A stretch of 64,000 nt of DNA from Pseudoxanthomonas sp. SE1 (GCF_029542205.1 NZ_CP113783.1:2347001-2411000); one strand, 5' to 3'. Counted from the stretch's first letter, positions 47,530 to 56,737 are shown. The notes: generated from the letters alone by a model not told the origin. Made by a program: numbers and translations.

Positions 47530-49245
47530 ATGAAAATCAAACGCTTCGTTGCCCCCGACATGCGCACCGCCTTCGCCATGGTCCGCCAGGAGCACGGCCC
47601 GGATGCGGTGATCCTGTCCAACCGCGTGACCGAGGATGGGATCGAAATCGTCGCGGCCAGCAACTACGACGAAGCGCTCGTGCAGCGCACGCTGGAAGCG
47701 ATGCGTCCGTCCGGCACCGCCCATGCGCCGATGCATCCGCTACTCGATCCGGCGACGCCCGCACGACAGGACGCGGCATCCGCGGTGACGTCCGCCCTCT
47801 CGCCCGCGGAGGCCGCCGCGCACTACTTCGCACGTCGGCAGACACCGGCTGCGCCGGCCCGCGCCGAGGCCCCTGCGCAACCGGCCCAGGCCGCCGCGCC
47901 AGCCACCCCGTCGCCACGCACACCCGCGTCCAGCGCGCCGATCGCGCCCGCCAACGAAGCTCCCGCACGTCACGAGGCGAGCCCGCCAACCCGGCATGCC
48001 GCTCCCACGTTGATCGAGCCCACTTCTTTTGCCGCCAAGCTGGCCGCGTGCCTGCCGGCGCTGCCCGCCAATGAACCGGCGCGGCCGCTGGATGACGCGC
48101 CGGCCGCGCCGCGCCGCGCTGCCTCGATCCGCCAGGAGGCCGACGACACCCTGGACCTGGATGCGCTGCTGCCCTCCATCGCGCCGCCGATGTCGCTGCC
48201 GGAGCCGGAACCCGCTGCATCCGTCATCGCGCCCCTGCACGCCCATCGCGCCATTGCCGCCACGCCTCCGGCGCCGCCCACGGCGGTCACCGTGCCCACG
48301 CTGACGGTGGTGGCCGACAACGCCGCCCAGGCGCGCGAGAGCGACGAACAACTCGTGCAGATGCGCGGCGAACTGTCCGCCATGCGCGAGATGATCGAGC
48401 GCGAGATGCACCGCCTCACCGATGAACGCCTGCGCGGTTCGCCGGTGCGCATGCAGGCGATGGAGCTGATGGAAGACTACGGCTTCGACGCCGGCATCAC
48501 CCGCGACATCGCCCTGCAGATTCCCGCCGACACGGAACCGCATCGCGGCCGCGGCCTGATGCTGGGCCTGCTGTCCAAGAAGCTGCCGGTGGTCGACACC
48601 GACCTGCTGGAAACCGGTGGCGTCATCGCGCTGGTGGGCCCCACCGGCGCCGGCAAGACCACCACCATCGCCAAGCTCGCCGCCTGCTTCGCGCAGCGCT
48701 ACAACGCACGCGACGTGGCGCTGATCACCACCGATACGGTACGGGTGGGTGGTCGCGAACAATTGCACGGCTACGGCCGCCAGCTCGGCATCGCCGTGCA
48801 CGAGGCCGACAGCGCGCAAGCCCTCGCCCTGGTGCTGGAGCGCCTGCGCGACTACAAGCTGGTGCTGATCGATACCGCCGGCCTCGGCCAGCGCGACCGC
48901 AACCTGGTGGGCCAGCTCAACTGGCTGCGCGCATCGGGCCAGGTGAAGACCCTGCTGTGCCTGCCCGCCAATTCGCACTTCTCCGACCTGGACGAAGTGG
49001 TCCGTCGCTTCAGCAGCGTGCAGCCGCAAGGCGTGGTGCTGACCAAGCTGGACGAGACCGGCCGCCTGGGCAGCGCCCTGTCGGTGGTCGTGGACCACCA
49101 GTTGCCGATGACCTGGGTGACCGACGGCCAGCGCGTTCCCCACGATCTCCACCGCGCCAACAGCGCCCACCTCGTGCTGCGGCTGGACCAGCTGCGCCGC
49201 GAAGCCGACGAACCCTGCTCGACCGAGGCCACCCATGTCGCCTGA
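47530..49245 (+). CDS. flhF: Flagellar SRP-like GTPase FlhF
   Basis: A 571-residue signal-recognition-type GTPase that sets the polar site of the flagellum. It has an N-terminal B domain (MKIKRFVAPDMRTAFAMVRQ), a long Ala/Pro-rich linker (about 75-265), then the NG domain with P-loop GPTGAGKTT near residues 370-378 and the DTAGLGQRD motif. FlhG stimulates its GTPase. It overlaps flhG by 11 bases. Confidence 0.95.
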   Translation: MKIKRFVAPDMRTAFAMVRQEHGPDAVILSNRVTEDGIEIVAASNYDEALVQRTLEAMRPSGTAHAPMHPLLDPATPARQDAASAVTSALSPAEAAAHYFARRQTPAAPARAEAPAQPAQAAAPATPSPRTPASSAPIAPANEAPARHEASPPTRHAAPTLIEPTSFAAKLAACLPALPANEPARPLDDAPAAPRRAASIRQEADDTLDLDALLPSIAPPMSLPEPEPAASVIAPLHAHRAIAATPPAPPTAVTVPTLTVVADNAAQARESDEQLVQMRGELSAMREMIEREMHRLTDERLRGSPVRMQAMELMEDYGFDAGITRDIALQIPADTEPHRGRGLMLGLLSKKLPVVDTDLLETGGVIALVGPTGAGKTTTIAKLAACFAQRYNARDVALITTDTVRVGGREQLHGYGRQLGIAVHEADSAQALALVLERLRDYKLVLIDTAGLGQRDRNLVGQLNWLRASGQVKTLLCLPANSHFSDLDEVVRRFSSVQPQGVVLTKLDETGRLGSALSVVVDHQLPMTWVTDGQRVPHDLHRANSAHLVLRLDQLRREADEPCSTEATHVA

Positions 49246-50113
49246 CCACCTGTTGCAGACCAATCCCCGCGGCACGCCGCCGATGCCCGGCGCATTCCAT
49301 CCCGTGCGCGTCATCGCCATCACCGGCGGCAAGGGCGGCGTGGGCAAGACCAACGTGTCGGTCAACCTGGCCGTGTCGCTGTCCGAAATGGGCAAGCGCA
49401 CGCTGCTGATGGATGCCGACCTCGGCCTGGCCAACGTGGACGTGCTGCTGGGGCTGTCGCCGAAGTTCACCCTCGCCGACCTGGTCGCCGGTCGTTGCGC
49501 ACTGGAGGATGTCCTGCTGGAAGGGCCCGAAGGCGTGCTGGTGGTTCCCGCCTCGTCGGGTTTCCGCCACATGGCCGAACTGGCCCCGGCCGAGCACGTG
49601 GGCCTCGTCAACGTGTTCTCCGAGCTGCAGCGCGCACTGGATTTCATGGTGGTGGACACCGCCGCCGGCATCACCGACAGCGTGCTGACCTTCTGCCAGG
49701 CCGCGCAGGACACCGTGGTGGTGGTCTGCGACGAACCGGCTTCCATCACCGACGCCTACGCGCTGATCAAGGTGCTGGCGCGCGAGCGTGGCCTGGACCG
49801 CGTGCACGTCATCGCCAACATGGTCCGCGACCCCAACGAGGGCCGGAAGCTGTACGAAAAACTCGCCCGCGTCTGCGAGCGCTTCCTCGGCGACGTGGCC
49901 CTGCACTACCTGGGTGCCGTGCCGCAGGATGACTGGCTGCGCCGTGCCGTGCAGCGCCAGCAACCCGTCGTCAAAGCCTACCCGGGCAGCCCGTCGGCAC
50001 GCGCCATCGCCGAGATCGCGCGCATGACCGCGCGCTGGCAGCCGCCGCTGGGAGCGCGTGGCAACGTCGAGTTCTTCGTCGAACGCCTGATCCAGCGGGG
50101 AGTCGCCGCATGA
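49235..50113 (+). CDS. flhG: Flagellar number regulator FlhG (FleN, MinD-like ATPase)
   Basis: A 292-residue MinD/ParA-type ATPase. Deviant Walker A GGKGGVGKTN lies near residues 30-39, followed by MDADLGLANVDVLLGL and VVDTAAGITDSVL. FlhG counts flagella with FlhF and, as FleN in Pseudomonas, binds FleQ to limit its activity. It overlaps fliA by four bases. Confidence 0.94.
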   Translation: MSPDHLLQTNPRGTPPMPGAFHPVRVIAITGGKGGVGKTNVSVNLAVSLSEMGKRTLLMDADLGLANVDVLLGLSPKFTLADLVAGRCALEDVLLEGPEGVLVVPASSGFRHMAELAPAEHVGLVNVFSELQRALDFMVVDTAAGITDSVLTFCQAAQDTVVVVCDEPASITDAYALIKVLARERGLDRVHVIANMVRDPNEGRKLYEKLARVCERFLGDVALHYLGAVPQDDWLRRAVQRQQPVVKAYPGSPSARAIAEIARMTARWQPPLGARGNVEFFVERLIQRGVAA

Positions 50114-50862
50114 ACACCGCCGCCGCCCAATACCGCGCGGTGCAACGCAGCACCGCGAACGATTTCGTCACCCAGCACGCCGACCTGGTCCGTCGCATCG
50201 CCCATCACCTGGCCGCACGCCTGCCGGCCAGCGTGGAGGTCGACGACCTGGTGCAGGCCGGCATGATCGGCCTGCTGGAAGCCTCGCGCAGCTACGATGC
50301 CGAGCAGGGCGCGTCGTTCGAGACTTACGCCTCCATCCGCATCCGCGGCTCGATGATCGACGAGATCCGTCGCGGCGACTGGGTGCCGCGCTCGGTCCAC
50401 CGCCGCGCCCGCCAGGCGGCCGCCACCGTGCGCGAGATCGAACAGCGCACCGGCCGCGCCGCCATCGCCACCGAAGTGGCGAGTGCGATGGAAATGCCGC
50501 TGCCCGAATACCTGCGCCTGATGGAAGACGCCGCGCGCGGCCAGGTCCTGAGCCTGGAGTCGCACATCGACGACCACGGCGAACCGAACACCGCGCGCAC
50601 CGGCGGTCCCTCGCCGGAGCAGCATCTGGAGCGCAGCGAATTCCGCCAGCAACTGGTCAAGTCCATCGGCCAACTGCCGGAACGCGAGCAGCTGGTCCTC
50701 TCGATGTACTACGAGCAGGAACTCAACCTGAAGGAGATCGGCGCCGTCCTCGGCGTCAGCGAGTCGCGCGTCTGCCAGATCCACGGCCAGGCCATGGTGC
50801 GGCTGCGTGGACGCCTGCAGGTGTTCGAGAAGGCCGACGCCGGCCTTGAGGACGACGGTTGA
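50110..50862 (+). CDS. fliA: Flagellar sigma factor FliA (sigma-28)
   Basis: A 250-residue sigma-28 factor with region 2 (HADLVRRIAHHLAARLPASV; DLVQAGMIGLLEASRSYD) and region 4 helix-turn-helix (LNLKEIGAVLGVSESRVCQI). It drives late flagellar genes. Five matching promoters are seen in this window. Its anti-sigma factor FlgM is not in the window. It is last in the flhBAFG-fliA run, followed by a palindromic repeat. Confidence 0.96.
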   Translation: MNTAAAQYRAVQRSTANDFVTQHADLVRRIAHHLAARLPASVEVDDLVQAGMIGLLEASRSYDAEQGASFETYASIRIRGSMIDEIRRGDWVPRSVHRRARQAAATVREIEQRTGRAAIATEVASAMEMPLPEYLRLMEDAARGQVLSLESHIDDHGEPNTARTGGPSPEQHLERSEFRQQLVKSIGQLPEREQLVLSMYYEQELNLKEIGAVLGVSESRVCQIHGQAMVRLRGRLQVFEKADAGLEDDG

Positions 50863-50865
50863 CGC

Positions 50866-50941
50866 TGTAGGAGCGCCCTGGGGCGCGATGCTTTTGCCGT
50901 CACCCCCAAACAAGAGCATCGCGCCCAAGGGCGCTCCTACA
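50866..50941. repeat. Palindromic repeat pair (REPIN-like) between fliA and cheY
   Basis: Arms 50866-50891 and 50916-50941 are near-perfect reverse complements (starting TGTAGGAGCGCCC) with a 24-base spacer. It can fold into a long hairpin at the end of the fliA transcript, directly before the sigma-28 promoter of cheY. Confidence 0.85.
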
Positions 50942-50959
50942 AAGCGGCGTCGCCTCCGC

Positions 50960-50986
50960 TAAATATTTCCCGGCCCCGGCCGATAC
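50960..50986 (+). promoter_or_regulatory. Sigma-28 promoter of the cheYZA operon
   Basis: TAAATATT, 11 bases, GCCGATAC: a very close match to the FliA consensus, 39 bases before the cheY GTG. Confidence 0.85.
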
Positions 50987-51025
50987 CCCCACCAGACGCA
51001 CCGTCCACGCAACACCGGAGCACCC

Positions 51026-51421
51026 GTGACCAACAAGAACATGCGCATCCTCATCGTGGACGACTTTTCCACCATGCGCCGCATCATCAAGAACCTGCTC
51101 AATGACCTGGGCTATACCAATACCGCCGAGGCCGAGGACGGCAACAGCGCGTTGACCGCACTGTCCCAGGGCAGCTTCGAGTTCGTGGTCACCGACTGGA
51201 ACATGCCCGGCATGACCGGCATCGAGTTGCTGAAGGCCATCCGCGCCGACGACCGCTTCAAGACCCTGCCGGTATTGATGGTCACCGCCGAAGCCAAGCG
51301 CGAGCAGATCATCGAAGCCGCCCAGAACGGCGTGAATGGCTACATCATCAAGCCGTTCACCGCCCAGACGCTGGAAGAGAAGCTGGGCAAGATCTTCGAA
51401 CGCCTGGGAGCGGCCGCCTGA
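51026..51421 (+). CDS. cheY: Chemotaxis response regulator CheY
   Basis: A 131-residue receiver protein with acidic pair D12/D13, phospho-acceptor D57 ([12 protein letters not shown]), the TAEAK segment and K109 in IIKPF. Phosphorylated CheY binds FliM and reverses rotation. The WNMP signature is that of canonical motor-binding CheY. GTG start. The stop overlaps the cheZ ATG by one base. Confidence 0.95.
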   Translation: MTNKNMRILIVDDFSTMRRIIKNLLNDLGYTNTAEAEDGNSALTALSQGSFEFVVTDWNMPGMTGIELLKAIRADDRFKTLPVLMVTAEAKREQIIEAAQNGVNGYIIKPFTAQTLEEKLGKIFERLGAAA

Positions 51422-52032
51422 TGACCGCCGTGGTCGATGTCGCCGGCGCCCGCGCCGCGCTGGTGGAAAAACTTCAGCACGCGCTGGATGCCCTGGAACA
51501 GGGCGACGAAGCCGGCTGGCGCCGCGAACTGGATGCCATCGCCGCCTGGCGTACGCAGCCGATGATGCAGGGCCTGGGCCGCCTCGCGCGCGAACTGGCG
51601 CAGACGCTGGGCGAACTGCCGCCCACCGGACCCGGCGAACTGGACGACGCCTGCGCACGCCTGGACCACGTGGTGGAAATGACCGAACAGGCCAGCCACA
51701 CCACGCTGGACCTGGCCGAACAATGCCGCGGCTACGCGACCCAGCTGAAGGGCACCGCGCTGTCGCCCGAACAGGCGGCGCTGGTGGACAGCATCGGCAA
51801 GGGGCTGTCGGAAATGGCCCTGGCGCAGAGCTACCAGGACCTCACCGGCCAGATCATCCGTCGCGTCGCGGGCATCGTCCGTCGCGTGCACGAGGGCTTC
51901 GGTGCGCTGGGCCTGCCGCCGCCCGAGAAGAAGAACCCTTCAGATCTGGCCGGTCCGGCCGTTGCTGGTCTGGACCGCAATGCGTTTTCACAGAACGACG
52001 CAGACGACCTGCTCTCCGGACTGGGGCTGTAG
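51421..52032 (+). CDS. cheZ: CheY-P phosphatase CheZ
   Basis: A 203-residue helical protein. The catalytic segment SYQDLTGQIIRRV carries the Asp and Gln that complete the CheY active site. The C-terminal tail (FSQNDADDLLSGLGL) is the CheY-tethering peptide. Family length is normal. It resembles the docking peptides seen in FliM, CheA and ParP here. Confidence 0.93.
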   Translation: MTAVVDVAGARAALVEKLQHALDALEQGDEAGWRRELDAIAAWRTQPMMQGLGRLARELAQTLGELPPTGPGELDDACARLDHVVEMTEQASHTTLDLAEQCRGYATQLKGTALSPEQAALVDSIGKGLSEMALAQSYQDLTGQIIRRVAGIVRRVHEGFGALGLPPPEKKNPSDLAGPAVAGLDRNAFSQNDADDLLSGLGL

Positions 52033-52068
52033 GCACCCGTGAACGCGCAGCGGAACCGGAGACCTGCC

Positions 52069-52212
52069 ATGCCCGACGCTTCCGCCCGCCGTTCCCGCCA
52101 TCCGCTCGTCCTGCTGTTCGTGGGGGCGCTGCTGGTCTGCGACGCCCTGGTGGGCCGCTTCCTGCGGCGTCGCCACGCCCATGCGATGCACCTGCCCCAT
52201 TCCTCCCGCTGA
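52069..52212 (+). CDS. Possible small membrane protein between cheZ and cheA
   Basis: A 47-codon open frame starts at an ATG 8 bases after a ggag sequence. The peptide has a basic N-terminus, one hydrophobic stretch (HPLVLLFVGALLVCDALVG) and a His/Arg-rich end. It fills the otherwise empty 207 bases between cheZ and cheA and would be co-transcribed. No family is known to me. It could be chance, but the ribosome binding site and helix make it worth listing. Confidence 0.45.
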   Translation: MPDASARRSRHPLVLLFVGALLVCDALVGRFLRRRHAHAMHLPHSSR

Positions 52213-52239
52213 TCGCCCGTACCGGTACCTGCCCCGCCC

Positions 52240-53988
52240 ATGTCCGCCGTCACGCCTGAAATCGCCGCCGACTTCCTGATCGAAGCGCAGGAAATCCTCG
52301 ACCGGCTGGGCGAGCAACTGGTCACGCTGGAGCAGGATCCTTCCGACAGCGAGCAGCTGAACGCGGTGTTCCGCGGCTTCCATACCCTGAAAGGCGGCGC
52401 CGGCTTCCTCGGCATCCAGCCGATGGTCAACCTGTGCCATGCCGCCGAAGAAACACTCGGCCTGGTACGCGCGGGACAGGCCACGCTGGAACCGCAGCAC
52501 TTCGATGCCGCCCAGCAATCGCTGGACTGGCTGCAACAGATGCTGGATGCGATCGGCGCCGGCGAAGACCCGCCGCACGCACCGCAGATGCTGATCGACC
52601 AGTTCGATACCCGCGGGGATGCCGCGCCTGCCACGCCGAAGCAAACGACCGCCACAAGCGCCACGCCCGCCGCCACCGGCGCGGACCTGATCAGCGATGA
52701 CGAGTTCGAGGCATTGCTGGACCAGCTGCATGGCGATGGCGCACCCACCCGCACGGCCGCACCGGCGCCCGTCGCGCGACCGGCCCCCTCGCCCGCGAAA
52801 CCGGCCGCACCGAAGCCGGTCGCGAAGGCCGGCGGTGAAACCGAACAGACCATCCGCGTGGACACCAAGCGGCTGGACGCCATCGTCAACCTGGTGGGCG
52901 AACTGGTGCTGTCGCGCAACCGGTTGAAGACCTTGCGCGCGCGCATCCGCGACGAAGAACTTGACCGCGCCGTCAGCAGCCTCGACATCGCCACCGCGCG
53001 CCTGCAGACAGCGGTGATGCGCACCCGCATGCAGCCGGTGGGCAAGGTGTTCTCGCGCTTTCCCAAGGTGGCGCGCGACGTCGCCAGGCAATTGCAGAAG
53101 GAAGTCGACCTGGAACTGGTCGGCGCCGAAACCGAACTCGACCGCAACCTGGTGGAAGCGCTGGCCGACCCGCTGGTGCACCTGGTGCGCAATGCGATCG
53201 ACCATGGCATCGAAGTGCCCAGCCTGCGTGAGGCCTGCAGCAAGCCGCGCGCCGGCCACGTGCGCCTGTCGGCGCAGCAGGAAGGCGACTTCGTCACCAT
53301 CGAGATCCGCGACGACGGCGCCGGCATCGACCCCGAACGCCTGCGCGCCAAGGCGCTGGAAAAAGGCCTGATCGATCCCGAAGCCGCCGCGCGCCTCACC
53401 CACGATGAATGCCTGCAACTGATCTTCCTGCCCGGCTTCTCCACCAAGGCCGAGGTCACCGACATCTCCGGCCGCGGCGTGGGCATGGACGTGGTGCAGT
53501 CGCGCATCCGCGAACTCAGCGGCCAGATCGCCATCCATTCCGACATCGGGCGTGGCAGCCGCTTCGTCATCCGCGTGCCGCTGACGCTGGCCATCCTGCC
53601 CACCCTGCTGGTACAGGCCGGCGAACCCGTCTACGCCCTGCCGCTGGCACGCGTGATGGAAGTGCTGCACGCACCCTCCGAGAGCCTGCGCTGGTTCGAC
53701 GGCCAGGCCGTGCTGGACCGCCAGAGCCATACCCTGCCGCTGATCGACCTGCGCCACTGGCTGCGGGTCGATCCGGTGATGACGCCGTTGCTCACCATCG
53801 TGGTGTTGCAGATGGGCGAACAGCGCTTCGGCCTGATCGTCGACCAGGTGCGCGGCCGCGAAGAAGTCGTCATCAAACCCCTGCCGCGCGCCGTGCGCGG
53901 CCTGCCCGGCTACGCCGGCGCCACCCTGATCGGCGACGGCCGCATGGCCCTGATCCTGGACGTGGACGGCCTGCGCGCGACGGCGTGA
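52240..53988 (+). CDS. cheA: Chemotaxis histidine kinase CheA (first, without visible P2 domain)
   Basis: A 582-residue kinase. The P1 Hpt domain (1-105) has phospho-His48 in the segment FRGFHTLKGGAGF. Residues 110-205 are an Ala/Pro-rich linker in place of a P2 domain, carrying ISDDEFEALLDQLHG at 151-165. P3 dimer helices follow (about 205-265), then the P4 kinase with the N box (LVRNAIDHGIE) and G boxes (DDGAGID, GRGVGMDVV), and the P5 CheW-like domain (about 445-582). The short length for a CheA reflects the missing P2. It is in the polar F6-type cluster with cheY, cheZ, motCD and parC/parP. No cheB, cheR or cheW is adjacent. Confidence 0.94.
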   Translation: MSAVTPEIAADFLIEAQEILDRLGEQLVTLEQDPSDSEQLNAVFRGFHTLKGGAGFLGIQPMVNLCHAAEETLGLVRAGQATLEPQHFDAAQQSLDWLQQMLDAIGAGEDPPHAPQMLIDQFDTRGDAAPATPKQTTATSATPAATGADLISDDEFEALLDQLHGDGAPTRTAAPAPVARPAPSPAKPAAPKPVAKAGGETEQTIRVDTKRLDAIVNLVGELVLSRNRLKTLRARIRDEELDRAVSSLDIATARLQTAVMRTRMQPVGKVFSRFPKVARDVARQLQKEVDLELVGAETELDRNLVEALADPLVHLVRNAIDHGIEVPSLREACSKPRAGHVRLSAQQEGDFVTIEIRDDGAGIDPERLRAKALEKGLIDPEAAARLTHDECLQLIFLPGFSTKAEVTDISGRGVGMDVVQSRIRELSGQIAIHSDIGRGSRFVIRVPLTLAILPTLLVQAGEPVYALPLARVMEVLHAPSESLRWFDGQAVLDRQSHTLPLIDLRHWLRVDPVMTPLLTIVVLQMGEQRFGLIVDQVRGREEVVIKPLPRAVRGLPGYAGATLIGDGRMALILDVDGLRATA

Positions 53989-54002
53989 CGCGTTGTGCTC
54001 CC

Positions 54003-54186
54003 TGTAGGAGCGACGTGAGTCGCGACCGCACGCCCTGCACAACATGACGCCTGGATGGCGGTGTGAGCCGGCCGCAAATAACGTCGCTCCTGCAACCGCA
54101 AGGCGACAGCTCGCGATTCCAGATCATGCGCGGCATGACAACTCGATGTCTGTGTGATCGCGGTCGCGACTCACGTCGCTCCTACA
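54003..54186. repeat. Palindromic repeat cluster between cheA and motC
   Basis: The left arm (54003-54029) and right arm (54160-54186) are exact reverse complements over 27 bases and share their sequence with the repeat at 29516. A degraded extra right arm (acgtcgctcctgca) lies at 54081-54094, which suggests a nested or partly deleted second pair. No gene is seen here. Confidence 0.85.
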
Positions 54187-54197
54187 AGAAGCTCAGC

Positions 54198-54224
54198 TCA
54201 AGTCCACCTGAACCGGGCCGATAG
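54198..54224 (+). promoter_or_regulatory. Sigma-28 promoter of motC, probably giving a leaderless transcript
   Basis: TCAAGTCC, 11 bases, GCCGATAG. The motC ATG is only 9 bases after the -10 element, so the expected start of transcription falls within a few bases of the start codon. No ribosome binding site is visible. Confidence 0.78.
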
Positions 54225-54232
54225 ATCTGCAC

Positions 54233-54973
54233 ATGGACATCTTCAGCCTCATCGGACTCATCCTGGCGCTGGTTGCGCTGGTAGGCGGCAGCATCCTCAA
54301 GGGCGCGGGCCTGTCCTCGCTGTGGTCCTCGGCGGCCTTCGTCATCGTGATCCTGGGCACCGTGGCCGCGATCCTGGTGCATACGCCGCCGCCGGTATTC
54401 AAGCGCGCGCTGTCCATCGTGCGCTGGGTGATCCGGCCGCCGGGCACCGATGGCGATGCGCTGATCGCCGAGATCGTCGACTGGAGCAACATCGCCCGCA
54501 AGCAGGGCCTGCTGGGGCTGGAGCCACTGGTCAACCAGCAGGACGACCCGTTCCTGAAGAAGGGCCTGCAGATGCTGGTGGACGGCGTGGAGCCGGAATC
54601 GATCCGCCACATGATGGAGATCGATCTCAACGGCCAGGAGCACCAGGACCTGGCCGCCGCGAAGGTGTTCGAAGCCATGGGCATCTACGCGCCCACGCTG
54701 GGCATCATCGGCGCGGTGTTCGGCCTGATCGCGGTGATGAAGAACCTCGCCGACCCCAGCAAACTGGGCCACGGCATCGCCGCCGCGTTCACCGCGACGA
54801 TCTACGGCATCGCGTCGGCCAACCTGTTCTTCCTGCCCATCGCCAGCAAGCTCAAGAGCGTGATCGGTGGGCGCAGCCGCGAACAGGAAATGATCATCGA
54901 AGGCCTGATCGCGATCGCGCAGGGCGAGAACCCGCGCAACATCGAGGCCAAGTTGGCCGGCTTCCTGCACTGA
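54233..54973 (+). CDS. motC: Flagellar stator protein MotC (MotA family)
   Basis: A 246-residue MotA-type stator subunit with four membrane helices (MDIFSLIGLILALVALVGG; VIVILGTVAAILVH; APTLGIIGAVFGLIAVMKNL; then the last helix) and a cytoplasmic loop that meets FliG. The conserved prolines lie near the helix 3 region. Pairing with motD and position after cheA match the MotCD set of Pseudomonas and Xanthomonads. Confidence 0.93.
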   Translation: MDIFSLIGLILALVALVGGSILKGAGLSSLWSSAAFVIVILGTVAAILVHTPPPVFKRALSIVRWVIRPPGTDGDALIAEIVDWSNIARKQGLLGLEPLVNQQDDPFLKKGLQMLVDGVEPESIRHMMEIDLNGQEHQDLAAAKVFEAMGIYAPTLGIIGAVFGLIAVMKNLADPSKLGHGIAAAFTATIYGIASANLFFLPIASKLKSVIGGRSREQEMIIEGLIAIAQGENPRNIEAKLAGFLH

Positions 54974-54992
54974 TCCCTGCGGAACGACGGCG

Positions 54993-55955
54993 ATGGCGCG
55001 CAGGAAGAAACACGAGGAGCACGCGAACCACGAGGCCTGGGCGATTCCCTACGCCGACCTGATGACGCTGCTGCTCGCCTTCTTCGTGGTGATGTACGCC
55101 ATCTCCACCATCAACGAGGGCAAATACCGCGTGATGGCCGATGCGCTGACCGCGGCCTTCGGTGGCGCGCCGCGCACGATCAACCCGGTGCAGGTGGGCA
55201 ACCACCAGTTGCAGGGCGCCGACTTCGACCGGCCCTCGCCGATCAAGTCCGGCGCCAAGCAGGGGCCGTCCGCCCCGTCGCCCTCGCCCAACGTCACCCT
55301 GCTGGCGGCGATGGCCTCGCAGATGAACCTCTCGATGGACGAGAAGGGCCTGAAGAGCGCGCAGGGCGAGCTCAAGCGCATCGCCGATGACCTGGAACGC
55401 GCGCTGGCGCCGCTGATCGACGAGAAGCTGGTGGTCATCAAGCGCTCCGAGCTGTGGCTGGAAGTGCAGATCAACAGCGACATCCTGTTCGCCACCGGCT
55501 CGGCGGCGCTGGACCCGCAGGCGCAGCAGACCGTCGGCAAGCTGGCGGAAGTACTGGGCAATGTGCCCAATTCGGTGCGCGTGGAGGGCTACACCGACGA
55601 CCGCCCGATCCGCACCGCCCAGTTCCCGTCCAACTGGGAACTCTCGTCGGCGCGCGCCGCGAGCGTGGTGCACCTGTTCGTCCGCGACGGAATCCCGCCG
55701 GAGCGGCTGGCGATGATCGGCTACGGAGAGTTCCGGCCGATCGGCGACAACGCCACCGTCGAAGGCCGCAACGCCAATCGCCGCGTGCTGCTGATCATCC
55801 TGGCCAGCCCCGCCGGCCCGGCACCGAACTTGCATGCCCAGGAACAGGCCGTCGAAGCGCCGTCAGTGATCGCACTGCCGTCGTTGCCGACCCACGCCTC
55901 GTCGCCCATGCCCGGAGCGCCGCCGGCGCCCCAGGTCCATGAAGGAGTCCAGTGA
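54993..55955 (+). CDS. motD: Flagellar stator protein MotD (MotB family)
   Basis: A 320-residue stator subunit. It has a short basic N-terminus and one membrane helix with the proton-carrying Asp in the segment PYADLMTLLLAFFVVMYA. A periplasmic linker is followed by an OmpA-like peptidoglycan-binding domain (VRVEGYTDDRPI, then LSSARAASVVHLFV and NANRRVLLIIL). The Pro-rich tail runs to the stop, which overlaps parC by one base. Confidence 0.93.
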   Translation: MARRKKHEEHANHEAWAIPYADLMTLLLAFFVVMYAISTINEGKYRVMADALTAAFGGAPRTINPVQVGNHQLQGADFDRPSPIKSGAKQGPSAPSPSPNVTLLAAMASQMNLSMDEKGLKSAQGELKRIADDLERALAPLIDEKLVVIKRSELWLEVQINSDILFATGSAALDPQAQQTVGKLAEVLGNVPNSVRVEGYTDDRPIRTAQFPSNWELSSARAASVVHLFVRDGIPPERLAMIGYGEFRPIGDNATVEGRNANRRVLLIILASPAGPAPNLHAQEQAVEAPSVIALPSLPTHASSPMPGAPPAPQVHEGVQ

Positions 55956-56737
55956 TGCGCGTGTGGGCAATCGCCAACCAGAAAGGCGGCGTCGGCAAGA
56001 CCACCACCACCCTCGCCCTCGGGCGCGCGCTGGCCATGCGTGGCCGCCGCGTGCTGCTCGTGGACCTGGACCCGCACGCATCGCTGACGCGCGCGTTCGG
56101 CGTGCCCGCCGAGCCGCAGCCTTCCGGCGTGCTGGACCTGTTCGATGAGCAACCGCCCACGCTCGCCAGCGTGGCGCGCGCCACCGAGATCGAAAACCTC
56201 ACCTTCGTACCCGCGCAGACGCCGCTGGCCACGCTGGAGCGCCGCAGCGCCACCCAGCCGGGCCTCGGCCTGGCGCTGTCCAATGCGCTCGCACGCGGCG
56301 GCCAGGCGTGGGACCACGTGCTGTTCGACTGCCCGCCCACGCTGGGCCTGCTGATGGTCAATGCGCTGGCCGCTGCCGACCACGTCATCATTCCGACCCA
56401 GACCGAACCGCTGGCGCTGCACGGCCTGAAAGGCATGTGCCGCACCGTCGACATGATCCAGCGCTCGCGCCACCGCGAACTGCCGGTATCGATCCTGCCC
56501 ACGCTGTACGACAAGCGCACCCGCACCGGTGCCGAGACGTTGAAGGCGATGCAGGACGAGTACGGCGGACGCGTCTGGAACGACGCCATCCCCAACGACA
56601 CGCGCATCTGCAGCGTCGATGCACTGACCCGTTCCAGCCCGCCCGCACAGTATCCCGGTCGCGGCCTGTCGGCTTACCGCCGCGCGCTGGACTGGCTGCT
56701 GCTGACGGAAGCACGCGCCACCGAGCAAGCCGCATGA
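55955..56737 (+). CDS. parC: ParA-like ATPase ParC, polar positioning of chemotaxis arrays
   Basis: A 260-residue ParA-type ATPase with Walker A KGGVGKTTT (residues 10-18), LLVDLDPHASL and FDCPPTLGLL. In Vibrio and Pseudomonas the ParC/ParP pair recruits chemosensory arrays to the flagellated pole and distributes them at division. aggag lies 8 bases upstream of the ATG. It overlaps motD and parP. Confidence 0.85.
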   Translation: MRVWAIANQKGGVGKTTTTLALGRALAMRGRRVLLVDLDPHASLTRAFGVPAEPQPSGVLDLFDEQPPTLASVARATEIENLTFVPAQTPLATLERRSATQPGLGLALSNALARGGQAWDHVLFDCPPTLGLLMVNALAAADHVIIPTQTEPLALHGLKGMCRTVDMIQRSRHRELPVSILPTLYDKRTRTGAETLKAMQDEYGGRVWNDAIPNDTRICSVDALTRSSPPAQYPGRGLSAYRRALDWLLLTEARATEQAA

